From an uncultured Brevibacterium sp. (GTDB taxonomy: Bacteria > Actinomycetota > Actinomycetes > Actinomycetales > Brevibacteriaceae): a DNA stretch of 14,838 nt. Shown in pieces: positions 1 through 6,954 of the stretch (the stretch's first letter is position 1; each line of letters opens with the position of its first letter). The notes under the pieces are model-generated. The model saw only the letters and a list, made by a program, of their open reading frames with translations, ran no database searches and had not been told where the DNA came from. Both the position numbers and the translations under genes were made by a program. Location: assembly GCA_902489185.1 (NCBI GenBank), contig CABTZC010000017.1, positions 1 through 14,838 on the forward strand, in the 5' to 3' direction.

Positions 1-747
1 GGCAGCTTCAAGAAGCCCAAACGTTAACGACGGGGACGTCGCGATCACTGCAGTGCAGTTGGCGGTCAGTAACTTCTGGGCCGCGTGAATACCAGCAGGA
101 AGACCAGGTTCGGCCATAGCTACCGGTGCTTGATCACGGGTTGCTGAGATATGCAGAAGCTCAGCGAGTCGTTTACGGAAAGTCGAAATGCGCGCGGCCG
201 CCGCGCTGTTACGTGGAACCGCCAGACCAATTCTCGTGTGGCCCAAATTCACCAAATGGCTCAAAGCCGTATCCAGCGAGGTTGTTGGATCCAAAACAAT
301 CTGCGCAGTTTCCGCGTATGTCGACTGCGCGATACGCAAAACCCGGATACCTTCTTCTTGCATGCGCATCGCCTCGGGCCCTGCCGAGCTTCCACCCAAC
401 ACAAGAGCACCCTGGATTCCCGACCGGGTCAGCATCGGAGTTGCTGGTGGAATCCCAGGGCCGGTGAGAACCCGGACGGCTGCCCGACCAACCTCAAACA
501 GGCGTTCGGACACGTGAAGAAAAAGGGATTCGTATGGGTCGACATCGCTTCCTACGGGCACAGCTTGCACCACAGCAATCGCTGAAGATGACTCTGGCGT
601 TGCTCCATAACCCAGCGCTCGGACAGCACTTTCAACCGTGCGAACAGCCGATTCACTCACTGACGCTTTACCGCGAAGAACACGGCTCACAGTGGCAACG
701 GACAGGCCGGAAAGTTCCGCGATGTGTTTGAGAGTAGGACGACTCAT
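1..747 (-). CDS. LacI-family transcriptional regulator, C-terminus cut by window edge
   Basis: The minus strand is open without a stop from the ATG at 747 to base 1, giving 249 codons of a protein that continues beyond the window. Residues 5-24 are a LacI-type helix-turn-helix (TLKHIAELSGLSVATVSRVL). The periplasmic-binding-protein-like effector domain begins near residue 56 (AIAVVQAVP) and includes the typical LSHLVNLGHTRIGLAV segment. LacI-family proteins bind operators as dimers and respond to small molecules, usually sugars; the ligand cannot be read from this sequence. The ATG overlaps the TGA of the upstream regulator (ATGA at 744-747), so translation is probably coupled, with only a weak AGGT ribosome site. 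The segment joining the DNA-binding and effector domains is unusually short and lacks the PNxxARxL hinge helix. The family call is firm; the regulated genes are unknown, and the divergent SDR gene is a candidate. Confidence 0.87.
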   Translation of the reverse strand, partial: MSRPTLKHIAELSGLSVATVSRVLRGKASVSESAVRTVESAVRALGYGATPESSSAIAVVQAVPVGSDVDPYESLFLHVSERLFEVGRAAVRVLTGPGIPPATPMLTRSGIQGALVLGGSSAGPEAMRMQEEGIRVLRIAQSTYAETAQIVLDPTTSLDTALSHLVNLGHTRIGLAVPRNSAAAARISTFRKRLAELLHISATRDQAPVAMAEPGLPAGIHAAQKLLTANCTAVIATSPSLTFGLLEAA

Positions 748-1721
748 GAGCGACCTGCCGCAGTTGATCCACGGGCAATAAGTTTGGGGCGGAAGTTCGG
801 GGGGACCGACTTCATATGTTCGCCAGGGATACGCAAAACGGTACGTGTGGCAGCTGCGAGCGCTTGAGCCATGGCAGCAGAATCCAGTGCCAGAACAGTC
901 GCCGGTGGACCCGTGTACTGAGTGGTCAGGCTGTCACCAATCCCTACCACAGACAGGTCCCTGGGCACGGTGAGCCCACGTTTGCGAATTGCGTCAAGAA
1001 CACCAAAAAGCTGCAACTGTCCTTGTACTATGACCGCTGTACCCCCGGCATCTTTGAGACGCAGAGCAGCGTGAATACCGCCGGAGTACGACTTGGATAC
1101 TCGAACAATCCAGTCATTGGCATCACCCAAGTGGCGCATGGGATGTTCAGCAAGAAACCGTGTGGCGAGCAGGTCTGCGAGTTCGCCGGAGTCTTTACAC
1201 ACCAGACCGATTTTGCGGTGACCTAAGTCGGTCAGGTGTTCAAATGCCAAGCTCAAACCTGTAGCCAGATCGAGTTTGGCGGCGATGGTTTCATTGGCGG
1301 ATGCGCGGGGGCTAACAAAGGACGTTTCATCGAAGCGCACCACTGGCACGTCCACATCTAAGTGGGTAAACGTGGGGGTGACAACGAGTCCCGCACCGGC
1401 TCGAATCGAGGTTGCTAAGGATTCGAGGTTGGTATCGATGAGTGGGGTCATGGTCAGGATCCCGTGCGACTGCAGTTCTGCGTTGACGAGACGACTCACT
1501 TCAAGCTGCCAATGTTCAGGGTCCTGCGGGGTAGCAACAGCGATGAAACGCGCATCGTTGCGCGGAAGGAAAGTCGAACGCGTGTATCCCATTTCTTGAG
1601 CGGCGGCGAGGACTTTGTGTCGTGTTGCCTCTGCGACAGTTCCACGGTCAGACAGCACACGAGAAACAGTCGTGACAGAAACGCCGGCAGCCTGGGCTAC
1701 GTCGTGGATGCGTACTGTCAT
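744..1721 (-). CDS. LacI-family transcriptional regulator
   Basis: This 325-residue protein has near-normal LacI-family length (about 330-340). Residues 4-23 form the helix-turn-helix (RIHDVAQAAGVSVTTVSRVL). The effector-binding domain begins at about residue 60 and carries the typical LAFEHLTDLGHRKIGLV segment and, later, AIRKRGLTVPRDLSVVGIGD. The hinge is atypical: LPRNDAR at 52-58 resembles PNxxAR, but the usual following Leu and basic linker are missing. The start is ATG at 1719-1721. No Shine-Dalgarno precedes it; a TAGACT -10 element ends 6 bases upstream, which suggests a leaderless transcript. The gene is divergent from the SDR gene at 1872 and translationally coupled to a second LacI-type gene. 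It probably controls the SDR gene, itself, or both; this is inferred from position only, and the effector is unknown. Confidence 0.92.
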   Translation of the reverse strand: MTVRIHDVAQAAGVSVTTVSRVLSDRGTVAEATRHKVLAAAQEMGYTRSTFLPRNDARFIAVATPQDPEHWQLEVSRLVNAELQSHGILTMTPLIDTNLESLATSIRAGAGLVVTPTFTHLDVDVPVVRFDETSFVSPRASANETIAAKLDLATGLSLAFEHLTDLGHRKIGLVCKDSGELADLLATRFLAEHPMRHLGDANDWIVRVSKSYSGGIHAALRLKDAGGTAVIVQGQLQLFGVLDAIRKRGLTVPRDLSVVGIGDSLTTQYTGPPATVLALDSAAMAQALAAATRTVLRIPGEHMKSVPPNFRPKLIARGSTAAGRS

Positions 1722-1724
1722 ACG

Positions 1725-1735
1725 CGTAGTCTACG
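1725..1735 (-). promoter_or_regulatory. Leaderless promoter -10 and overlapping palindrome of the LacI gene
   Basis: On the minus strand TAGACT (1728-1733) lies exactly 6 bases before the ATG at 1721. This places the expected transcription start at the A of the start codon. The -10 sits inside a perfect 11-base inverted repeat, CGTAG-A-CTACG (1725-1735), which could be a binding site for autoregulation. No convincing -35 is visible. Confidence 0.5.
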
Positions 1736-1819
1736 AGATCGCCCCGTCACCTGCCTTGGCCGCAAGGGCAGGGACGTCATGTGGACACTCTTCCGTGAGC
1801 CTAGTGACTCAGCATAGTG

Positions 1820-1863
1820 TTGTTTCATCATTCACACTGTTCATACTGTCGACACACGGAAGG
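1820..1863 (+). promoter_or_regulatory. Candidate promoter and ribosome site of the SDR gene
   Basis: TTGTTT (1820-1825) and TACTGT (1844-1849) are separated by 18 bases and read as -35 and -10 of a promoter facing the SDR gene. An 8-base palindrome TGTCGACA with a central CG (1847-1854) overlaps the -10 edge and start-site area, a plausible operator position for one of the divergent LacI regulators. GGAAGG (1858-1863) is a good Shine-Dalgarno 8 bases before the ATG at 1872 and decides that start over the in-frame ATG at 1908. Confidence 0.45.
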
Positions 1864-1871
1864 CCCCCGCT

Positions 1872-2663
1872 ATGGCACACGTCCCCAACGTTCCGCACCT
1901 GTTCTCTATGACCGACCGCACGGCAGTCGTTGTTGGCAGTGGTTCGGGCTTGGGTCAAGTTTCAGCCCTGGGGCTGGCAGATGCGGGTGCGCACGTGATC
2001 TGCGCTGACCTCAACACTGAAGCCGCTCAAGCTACAGCTCAGATCATTGCAGAGCGCGCAGGCTCCGCTGAAGCGTTTACCGTGGACATTACCGATTCGA
2101 GTAGCGTCGACGCGCTAGCCCAGTCATGTCCCGATGCCCACGCATTGGTGATCACGCCAGGCGCAAACGTACGTAAACGCCTATTGGACACCACAGACGA
2201 GGAGTTCGATCGGGTAATCGACATCAACCTCAAAGGAACCTACCGCCTGATGCGCGCGTTCGGCGACAGCATGCGCGAACGTGGACGTGGTTCTATTGTC
2301 ACGTTCGCGTCGTTCCGTGCCGAGGTCGTTGAACCCGGGCAAGGCCTGTATGCGGCCGCGAAGGCAGGGGTTGTGCAGTTGACCAAAACGCTTGCGAGTG
2401 AACTTGGAGGTTCGGGGGTGCGCGTCAACACAATTCTGCCTGGCCCGTTCGACACCCCGCTGACCGCCCAAATCAAATCTGACACGGAATGGTGGGACGC
2501 TTACGCCAACAAGACGGCGGTGGGCCGCTGGGGTCACTTGCACGAAATGGCTGGGCCTGTTTTGTTCTTGGCTTCTGACGCGTCGACGTATGTGACGGGC
2601 ACGCCGCTGCTGGTAGACGGCGGGTGGATGGCCCACGACGGGCGGTTTTCCCCGCGCGTCTAA
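1872..2663 (+). CDS. SDR-family NAD(P)-dependent oxidoreductase
   Basis: This 263-residue classical short-chain dehydrogenase/reductase is of normal length (about 250). The Rossmann nucleotide loop is GSGSGLG (22-28). D46 at the end of the second strand favours NAD over NADP. The catalytic set is visible as N119, S147, Y160 and K164 (YAAAK), and the C-terminal half has VRVNTILPGPFDTP and the terminal VTGTPLLVDGGW block. Two usually conserved spots differ: the Thr of TGxxxGxG is Val21, and the NNAG motif reads ITPG. The closest families by eye are 3-oxoacyl-ACP reductase/gluconate 5-dehydrogenase-like SDRs, but the substrate cannot be assigned. It is divergent from two LacI-type regulators, which suggests a carbohydrate or polyol oxidoreductase under their control (inference). 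It is convergent with rlmB, 25 bases apart. Confidence 0.9.
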   Translation: MAHVPNVPHLFSMTDRTAVVVGSGSGLGQVSALGLADAGAHVICADLNTEAAQATAQIIAERAGSAEAFTVDITDSSSVDALAQSCPDAHALVITPGANVRKRLLDTTDEEFDRVIDINLKGTYRLMRAFGDSMRERGRGSIVTFASFRAEVVEPGQGLYAAAKAGVVQLTKTLASELGGSGVRVNTILPGPFDTPLTAQIKSDTEWWDAYANKTAVGRWGHLHEMAGPVLFLASDASTYVTGTPLLVDGGWMAHDGRFSPRV

Positions 2664-2688
2664 TCCCAGGTCTATGTGCAGGGGCGTT

Positions 2689-3609
2689 TCAGAGCATGCG
2701 CGGGCGCGCGACCTCGTAGAGGGCGACCCCTGCCGCAACTCCCGCATTGAGCGATTCGGTGCTTGCACTGATGGGGATCGACACAATTTGGTCGCATTTT
2801 TCACGCACTAGGCGCGAAAGCCCTTTGCCTTCTGACCCAACCACCAGGCACACGGGTTCGCGAGCCAGTTCCAGTTTGGGCAGTTGCACGTCTCCGTCCA
2901 TGTCCAGGCCCAAAACGAACACGCCATTCTTCTTAAGGTCGTCAATAGCCCGGGACAAGTTCACAACCTGCGCAACCGGAATGCGGGAAGCTGCCCCCGC
3001 CGAGGTCTTCCACGCTGCCGCTGTCATAGAGGCTGCGCGTCGTTCCGTGATGATGACGCCGTGCCCGCCAAACGCCGCTGTGGAACGGACGATAGCGCCC
3101 AAGTTGCGTGGGTCGGTGATTCCGTCGAGAGCTACGACGAGCGGGTGTTCCGCGCGGTCGCGGGAAAGGGCGAGCAGGTCGTCGGGGTGAGCGTATTCGT
3201 ACGGTGGAATCTGAAGGGCAACACCTTGGTGGATGGCGCCGTCGGTGATCCGGTCAAGGTCGGGTTTCCCAGCTTCAAGCATGGGGATTCCGCGGTCGGA
3301 CGCGGCTTCGATGATGTCGCGGACGCGTTCATCGGCGTCAATCCGGCGCGCTACATACAACGTGGTCGCAGGAATTCCTTCACGCAGGGCCTCGAGTACG
3401 GAATTGCGTCCGGCCACCATGTCGGAGCCGTGTTCTTTTTTCTTTTTGCGTGCCTGCTGTTGCGCCGCGCGTTTGAGCCGTTCCTGTTTTGCTTTGTACG
3501 CCTTGTGGTAAACGCGGTCTTCAGCCTTGGGTGTGGGCCCTTTTCCGGCGAGTGCGCGTCGGCCGTGCCCGCCGGTTCCTTTGCGTGCGCGTGATCCTGG
3601 TTTTGACAT
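2689..3609 (-). CDS. rlmB: 23S rRNA (guanosine-2'-O-)-methyltransferase RlmB-like (SpoU/TrmH family)
   Basis: The protein has 306 residues. Residues 1-60 are a Lys/Arg-rich extension, common in actinobacterial members. Residues 64-140 form the small L30e-like substrate-binding domain (MVAGRNSVLEAL), and the rest is the knotted SPOUT methyltransferase domain. The three SpoU motifs are present: NLGAIVRS (169-176, with N169 and R175), VGSEGKGLS (257-265), and IPISASTESLNAGVAAG (278-294, with N288). These bind S-adenosylmethionine in the trefoil knot. E. coli RlmB modifies G2251 of 23S rRNA. A related TrmH-type target, such as the tsr-like site, cannot be excluded. The ATG at 3609 is 2 bases after the cysS stop, with an AAAGGA ribosome site lying in the last cysS codons, so the two genes form an operon. 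Confidence 0.92.
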   Translation of the reverse strand: MSKPGSRARKGTGGHGRRALAGKGPTPKAEDRVYHKAYKAKQERLKRAAQQQARKKKKEHGSDMVAGRNSVLEALREGIPATTLYVARRIDADERVRDIIEAASDRGIPMLEAGKPDLDRITDGAIHQGVALQIPPYEYAHPDDLLALSRDRAEHPLVVALDGITDPRNLGAIVRSTAAFGGHGVIITERRAASMTAAAWKTSAGAASRIPVAQVVNLSRAIDDLKKNGVFVLGLDMDGDVQLPKLELAREPVCLVVGSEGKGLSRLVREKCDQIVSIPISASTESLNAGVAAGVALYEVARPRML

Positions 3610-3611
3610 GA

Positions 3612-5063
3612 CTAGTCCTTTAGGTGGTAGCGGAATCCATCCGCGGTGTCTTCAATGACAATGCCTGCTTGTGTGAGCTGATCACGAATCGCATCAGCCG
3701 TGGCGAAGTCTTTGTCTTTTTTGGCTTCGAGCCTGCGTGTGGCGAGTTCGGATACGAGCACGTCCAGCGCCTGGGCGGCGGCGTCTGCACTGTCACCGGT
3801 TTCTGCCCACACTGGCCCGGTGGGGTTGATTCCCAACGTGTCGAGCATCGTTTCGACCGCCACCAGTGTGTGCGAAAGTTCGTCGCGGTTGGCTGACGCG
3901 CCGGCTTCCAAGAGTTTGTATCCCTGGCTGACATACTCAAAAACCACCGCGAGCGCCCGAGGTGTACTCAAGTCATCGTCCATGGCCTGAGCGAACTCTG
4001 GTGCCACGTGGCCGGATTCGTAGCCGGTCTCAAAGGACACGACGGCAGGTGCCGCGTCCCCAAGTTCGGTTCGGGCCCGCGTGAGGAAGTTTGAGATGCG
4101 TGTGACCGCCGCCTGTTGTTGTGCCACGTTCTCCCGGGTGAACTCCAGTTGAGATCGGTAGTGGCCCGAGGTGAGAAAGAAGCGCACGAGTAGTGGCGAG
4201 TATTCGTCAAACAGGTCGTGGGCGAAAATCGAGTTGCCCAAGGACTTGGACATCTTGTTGCCGTCAACGCTCACCAACCCGGAGTGCATCCACAGGTTCG
4301 CGAACGGGTCGCCTGCCGCATTGGACTGTGCCATTTCGTTTTCGTGGTGGGGGAAACGTAGATCGCGTCCGCCTCCGTGGATGTCGAACTGCGCTCCCAA
4401 ATACTTGGTGCTCATTGCCGAGCATTCAATATGCCAGCCGGGACGACCTCGGCCCCATGGAGTTGCCCATGACGCTGTCACCGGGTCGGAATCCTTGTGA
4501 CCCTTCCACACAGCAAAGTCACGCGAATCACGCTTGCCACGCACGGGCGCATCGGCCGCATCTTCCATGCTGTCGCGGTCCTGGCGGGTCAGAGTACCGT
4601 ATTCAGGCCATGAAGCGGTGTCAAAATACACATCCCCTGAACCGTCCTGTGCAGGATACGCGTGGCCCGCTTCGATGAGGCGAGCGATCAGGTCAATCAT
4701 TTCTGGAATGTGTCCGGTCGCACGAGGCTCATAAGTTGGGGGTGCGACCCCAATGCGGTTGTATGCATCGGTAAAAACTTGCTCGTAAAGGTACGCGTGC
4801 GCCCACCACGGCCTGCCCTCATCGACGGACTTCGAGAGAATCTTGTCGTCAATATCGGTGACGTTGCGAACAAGCGTGACGTCAAAATTCCGGTAAGTCA
4901 TCCACCGGCGCAACTGATCGAAAACAACCGCTGAACGCATGTGCCCAATATGAGGCGCACCTTGAACTGTGGCACCGCACACATAGATGCTTACACTCCC
5001 CTGCGTCACAGGGGTGAACGGCTCTAACGTGCGGGTTTTCGAGTTATACAGCTGAATCGTCAC
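3612..5063 (-). CDS. cysS: Cysteine--tRNA ligase
   Basis: This 483-residue class I aminoacyl-tRNA synthetase charges tRNA-Cys with cysteine in the cytosol. The HIGH motif is intact at 38-41 and KMSKS at 270-274. The zinc ligands that select cysteine are all present: C29, C214, H239 and E243, matching E. coli C28/C209/H234/E238 with constant offset. The C-terminal helical anticodon-binding region and short basic tail (LEAKKDKDFATADAIRDQL) are present, so the gene looks complete. The start is a GTG at 5061-5063. A TACACT -10 ends exactly 6 bases before it and there is no Shine-Dalgarno, so the mRNA is probably leaderless. It is the first gene of a cysS-rlmB operon, divergent from the NSS transporter. 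In many actinobacteria ispD/ispF precede cysS; here they do not. Confidence 0.98.
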   Translation of the reverse strand: MTIQLYNSKTRTLEPFTPVTQGSVSIYVCGATVQGAPHIGHMRSAVVFDQLRRWMTYRNFDVTLVRNVTDIDDKILSKSVDEGRPWWAHAYLYEQVFTDAYNRIGVAPPTYEPRATGHIPEMIDLIARLIEAGHAYPAQDGSGDVYFDTASWPEYGTLTRQDRDSMEDAADAPVRGKRDSRDFAVWKGHKDSDPVTASWATPWGRGRPGWHIECSAMSTKYLGAQFDIHGGGRDLRFPHHENEMAQSNAAGDPFANLWMHSGLVSVDGNKMSKSLGNSIFAHDLFDEYSPLLVRFFLTSGHYRSQLEFTRENVAQQQAAVTRISNFLTRARTELGDAAPAVVSFETGYESGHVAPEFAQAMDDDLSTPRALAVVFEYVSQGYKLLEAGASANRDELSHTLVAVETMLDTLGINPTGPVWAETGDSADAAAQALDVLVSELATRRLEAKKDKDFATADAIRDQLTQAGIVIEDTADGFRYHLKD

Positions 5064-5069
5064 GCATCA

Positions 5070-5096
5070 AGTGTACTTAAATGCCGTACTTGTCTA
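5070..5096 (-). promoter_or_regulatory. Leaderless promoter of cysS
   Basis: On the minus strand TACACT (5070-5075) lies 6 bases before the GTG start codon at 5063, which puts the expected start of transcription on the start codon itself. TAGACA (5091-5096) resembles a -35 but at a short 15-base spacing. There is no Shine-Dalgarno between them and the gene. Confidence 0.5.
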
Positions 5097-5111
5097 CGAT
5101 ATGGGATTGAA

Positions 5112-5147
5112 TTACGAGGACGTGATTCACGTTATATATTTCACGTT
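5112..5147 (+). promoter_or_regulatory. Candidate promoter and operator of the NSS transporter
   Basis: TTACGA (5112-5117) and TATATT (5135-5140) are 17 bases apart and read as -35 and -10. The spacer contains a perfect 6-1-6 inverted repeat, ACGTGA-T-TCACGT (5120-5132). TTCACGTT occurs twice in direct orientation (5126-5133 and 5140-5147), flanking the -10. This arrangement suggests a repressor site. The binding protein is unknown. The resulting leader would be about 70 bases, with AAGGA (5210-5214) as ribosome site before the ATG at 5221. Confidence 0.45.
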
Positions 5148-5220
5148 CGATTAGCCTCGCAATGACTGCGGGGTTAAATCATGTGCATTGCAGGTTTCTG
5201 TGCAGGTTTAAGGACAGTCG

Positions 5221-6792
5221 ATGAAACAAGTTACTTCCTCGCAGCCACGCCAGGTCTTTAGCACCCAGACGGCGTTTATTATGGCTGCAATTGGTTCGGC
5301 CGTGGGGCTGGGCAACATTTGGCGCTTCCCCTATGTCGCGTACGAAAACGGTGGCGGGGCATTCATTCTCCCCTACCTGATCGCGCTCCTCACAGTGGGA
5401 ATCCCATTTCTTTTCTTGGACTATTCGATCGGCCACAAATTCCGCTCGTCATCACCACTGAACTTCCGCCTGCTTAACCGTGGCACTGAACCCATCGGCT
5501 GGGTACACGTGGGAATCGCGTTCGTAATTTCCATTTATTACGCGGTCATCATCGCGTGGGCGATTTGTTATACGTTCTTCTCACTCAACCTGTCATGGGG
5601 AGACGACGCAGAAGGCTTCTTTGGCGGAACGTTCCTCCAACAGTCTGGGGACGTCACGTTTAGCGTGCAACCGGTCGTCGGAGTACTGCTACCTCTCATC
5701 GCGGTGTGGGTCGCTACCCTACTGATTCTTGTGGGCGGTGTGCAGAACGGAATTGCGCGCGTCAGCAAGATCTTCTTGCCTATTCTGCTGGTGCTGTTTG
5801 TGGGGTTGGTTATTCGCTCGCTCACCCTTCCGGGCGCTGCTGAAGGGCTCAACGCGTTCTTCACCCCGAACTTCAGCGCGCTTGCTGACCCCAAGGTCTG
5901 GATTGCCGCCTACGGACAGATCTTCTTCTCCCTGTCCGTTGCTTTCGGAATCATGATCACGTACTCGGCCTACCTCAAACCACGCACCAACCTTACTGGT
6001 TCTGGCCTGGTCGTTGGTTTCGCTAACTCCAGCTTCGAAATCCTGGCCGGTATTGGGGTGTTCGCTGCCCTTGGCTTCATGGCTCACCAGAGTGGCGCTG
6101 ACATTAGCGAAACTGTTGCCGGTGGTCCCGGGTTGGCCTTCGTTGCGTTCCCGTCTCTCATTTCGCAAATGCCAGGTGGATCGATCTTCGGGATTTTGTT
6201 CTTCTTGTCTTTGGTGTTCGCGGGACTGACATCACTCATTTCGCTGGTACAGGTTGTGACAGCGGCCGTTGCAGACAAACTGGGCATCTCGCAGAAGACC
6301 TCAACGATCGTCTTCGGTGGATTCATGGCAGTTGTATCGTGCATCTTCTACCCCACGATCACGGGCTTGAGCGTGCTGGACGTGGTCGACGCTTTCGTCA
6401 ACAACCTGGGCATCGTAGGAATCGCACTGATCGTCCTCATCTGTCTGGCGTGGGTAATCCGCGCGCTGCCAATGCTGCGCGACCACCTCAACAAGGTCAG
6501 CAGCTTTAAAGTGGGCTGGGTCTGGATTGCCCTCCTCGGTGTCGTCACCCCGGTTGTGTTGGGCTACATGTTTATTTCTTCCACGTACGACATGGCCACC
6601 AACGGATATGGCGATTACCCCGGATGGTTCGTGGGAGTATTCGGTTGGGGCATGATTGCCGGACTCGTGATATTTGCTGTCATCCTGTCCTTGATTCCGT
6701 GGCGCAAGGGCATCGTCGAAGCAGCCCACGAGCACCACGATGAGACGCAAGATGAAATCAGCGCAACACACGTTGAAGGAGATCACGCATGA
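5221..6792 (+). CDS. Neurotransmitter:sodium symporter (NSS) family amino acid transporter, MetP-like
   Basis: This 523-residue multi-pass membrane protein uses the LeuT fold. The first helix carries the family signature GSAVGLGNIWRFPY (25-38), whose unwound part binds sodium and substrate, followed by NGGGAF (43-48). The broken sixth helix reads FFSLSVAFGIMITYSAYLKP (235-254), as in LeuT-type carriers. The C-terminus is a hydrophilic His/Glu/Asp-rich cytoplasmic tail of about 25 residues. Bacterial NSS members import amino acids with sodium. The overlapping small gene downstream matches the MetS-type partner of C. glutamicum MetP, which imports methionine and alanine, so those are the likely substrates (inference). 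The ATG has a good AAGGA site. The gene is divergent from cysS across a 157-base gap containing an operator-like repeat. Confidence 0.94.
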   Translation: MKQVTSSQPRQVFSTQTAFIMAAIGSAVGLGNIWRFPYVAYENGGGAFILPYLIALLTVGIPFLFLDYSIGHKFRSSSPLNFRLLNRGTEPIGWVHVGIAFVISIYYAVIIAWAICYTFFSLNLSWGDDAEGFFGGTFLQQSGDVTFSVQPVVGVLLPLIAVWVATLLILVGGVQNGIARVSKIFLPILLVLFVGLVIRSLTLPGAAEGLNAFFTPNFSALADPKVWIAAYGQIFFSLSVAFGIMITYSAYLKPRTNLTGSGLVVGFANSSFEILAGIGVFAALGFMAHQSGADISETVAGGPGLAFVAFPSLISQMPGGSIFGILFFLSLVFAGLTSLISLVQVVTAAVADKLGISQKTSTIVFGGFMAVVSCIFYPTITGLSVLDVVDAFVNNLGIVGIALIVLICLAWVIRALPMLRDHLNKVSSFKVGWVWIALLGVVTPVVLGYMFISSTYDMATNGYGDYPGWFVGVFGWGMIAGLVIFAVILSLIPWRKGIVEAAHEHHDETQDEISATHVEGDHA

Positions 6793-6896
6793 GCGCATCA
6801 GCAATCATCATGATGGTTCTGGCCATTACAACGCTGTGGGGTGGCCTGGGGGCTGCAATCGTGCACCTGATGAAGCACCCCGACGGCTCGAAGTGA
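6789..6896 (+). CDS. metS: MetS-type small subunit of the NSS transporter (methionine/alanine importer small subunit family)
   Basis: This 35-residue single-helix membrane protein begins at an ATG whose last bases form the stop of the transporter gene (ATGA at 6789-6792), so the two are translationally coupled. It starts MSASAIIMMVLAITTLWGGL, a hydrophobic span with the WGGL motif of the MetS family, and ends with a short charged tail LMKHPDGSK. In C. glutamicum the small MetS subunit is required together with MetP for methionine uptake. The gene is easily missed because of its length. A different small-subunit specificity remains possible, but the family likeness and position are strong. Confidence 0.86.
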   Translation: MSASAIIMMVLAITTLWGGLGAAIVHLMKHPDGSK

Positions 6897-6954
6897 GCAC
6901 GTTCCCTGCATAGACTGACTACTAACACATAGTCGATCACGCATAGGAGTTGAC

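Noticed and set aside
2181..2804. 207-codon minus-strand reading frame across the SDR gene
   Set aside because: It lies opposite a well-supported SDR gene with intact catalytic motifs and has no recognisable domain; long antisense frames are common in GC-rich coding DNA.
2884..3594. 236-codon plus-strand reading frame across rlmB
   Set aside because: It is antisense to a gene with all three SpoU motifs and shows no domain, ribosome site or plausible composition.
5187..5209. Repeated GCAGGTTT in the transporter leader as a riboswitch or attenuator
   Set aside because: The leader is only about 70 bases and shows no conserved aptamer core or terminator/antiterminator pair.
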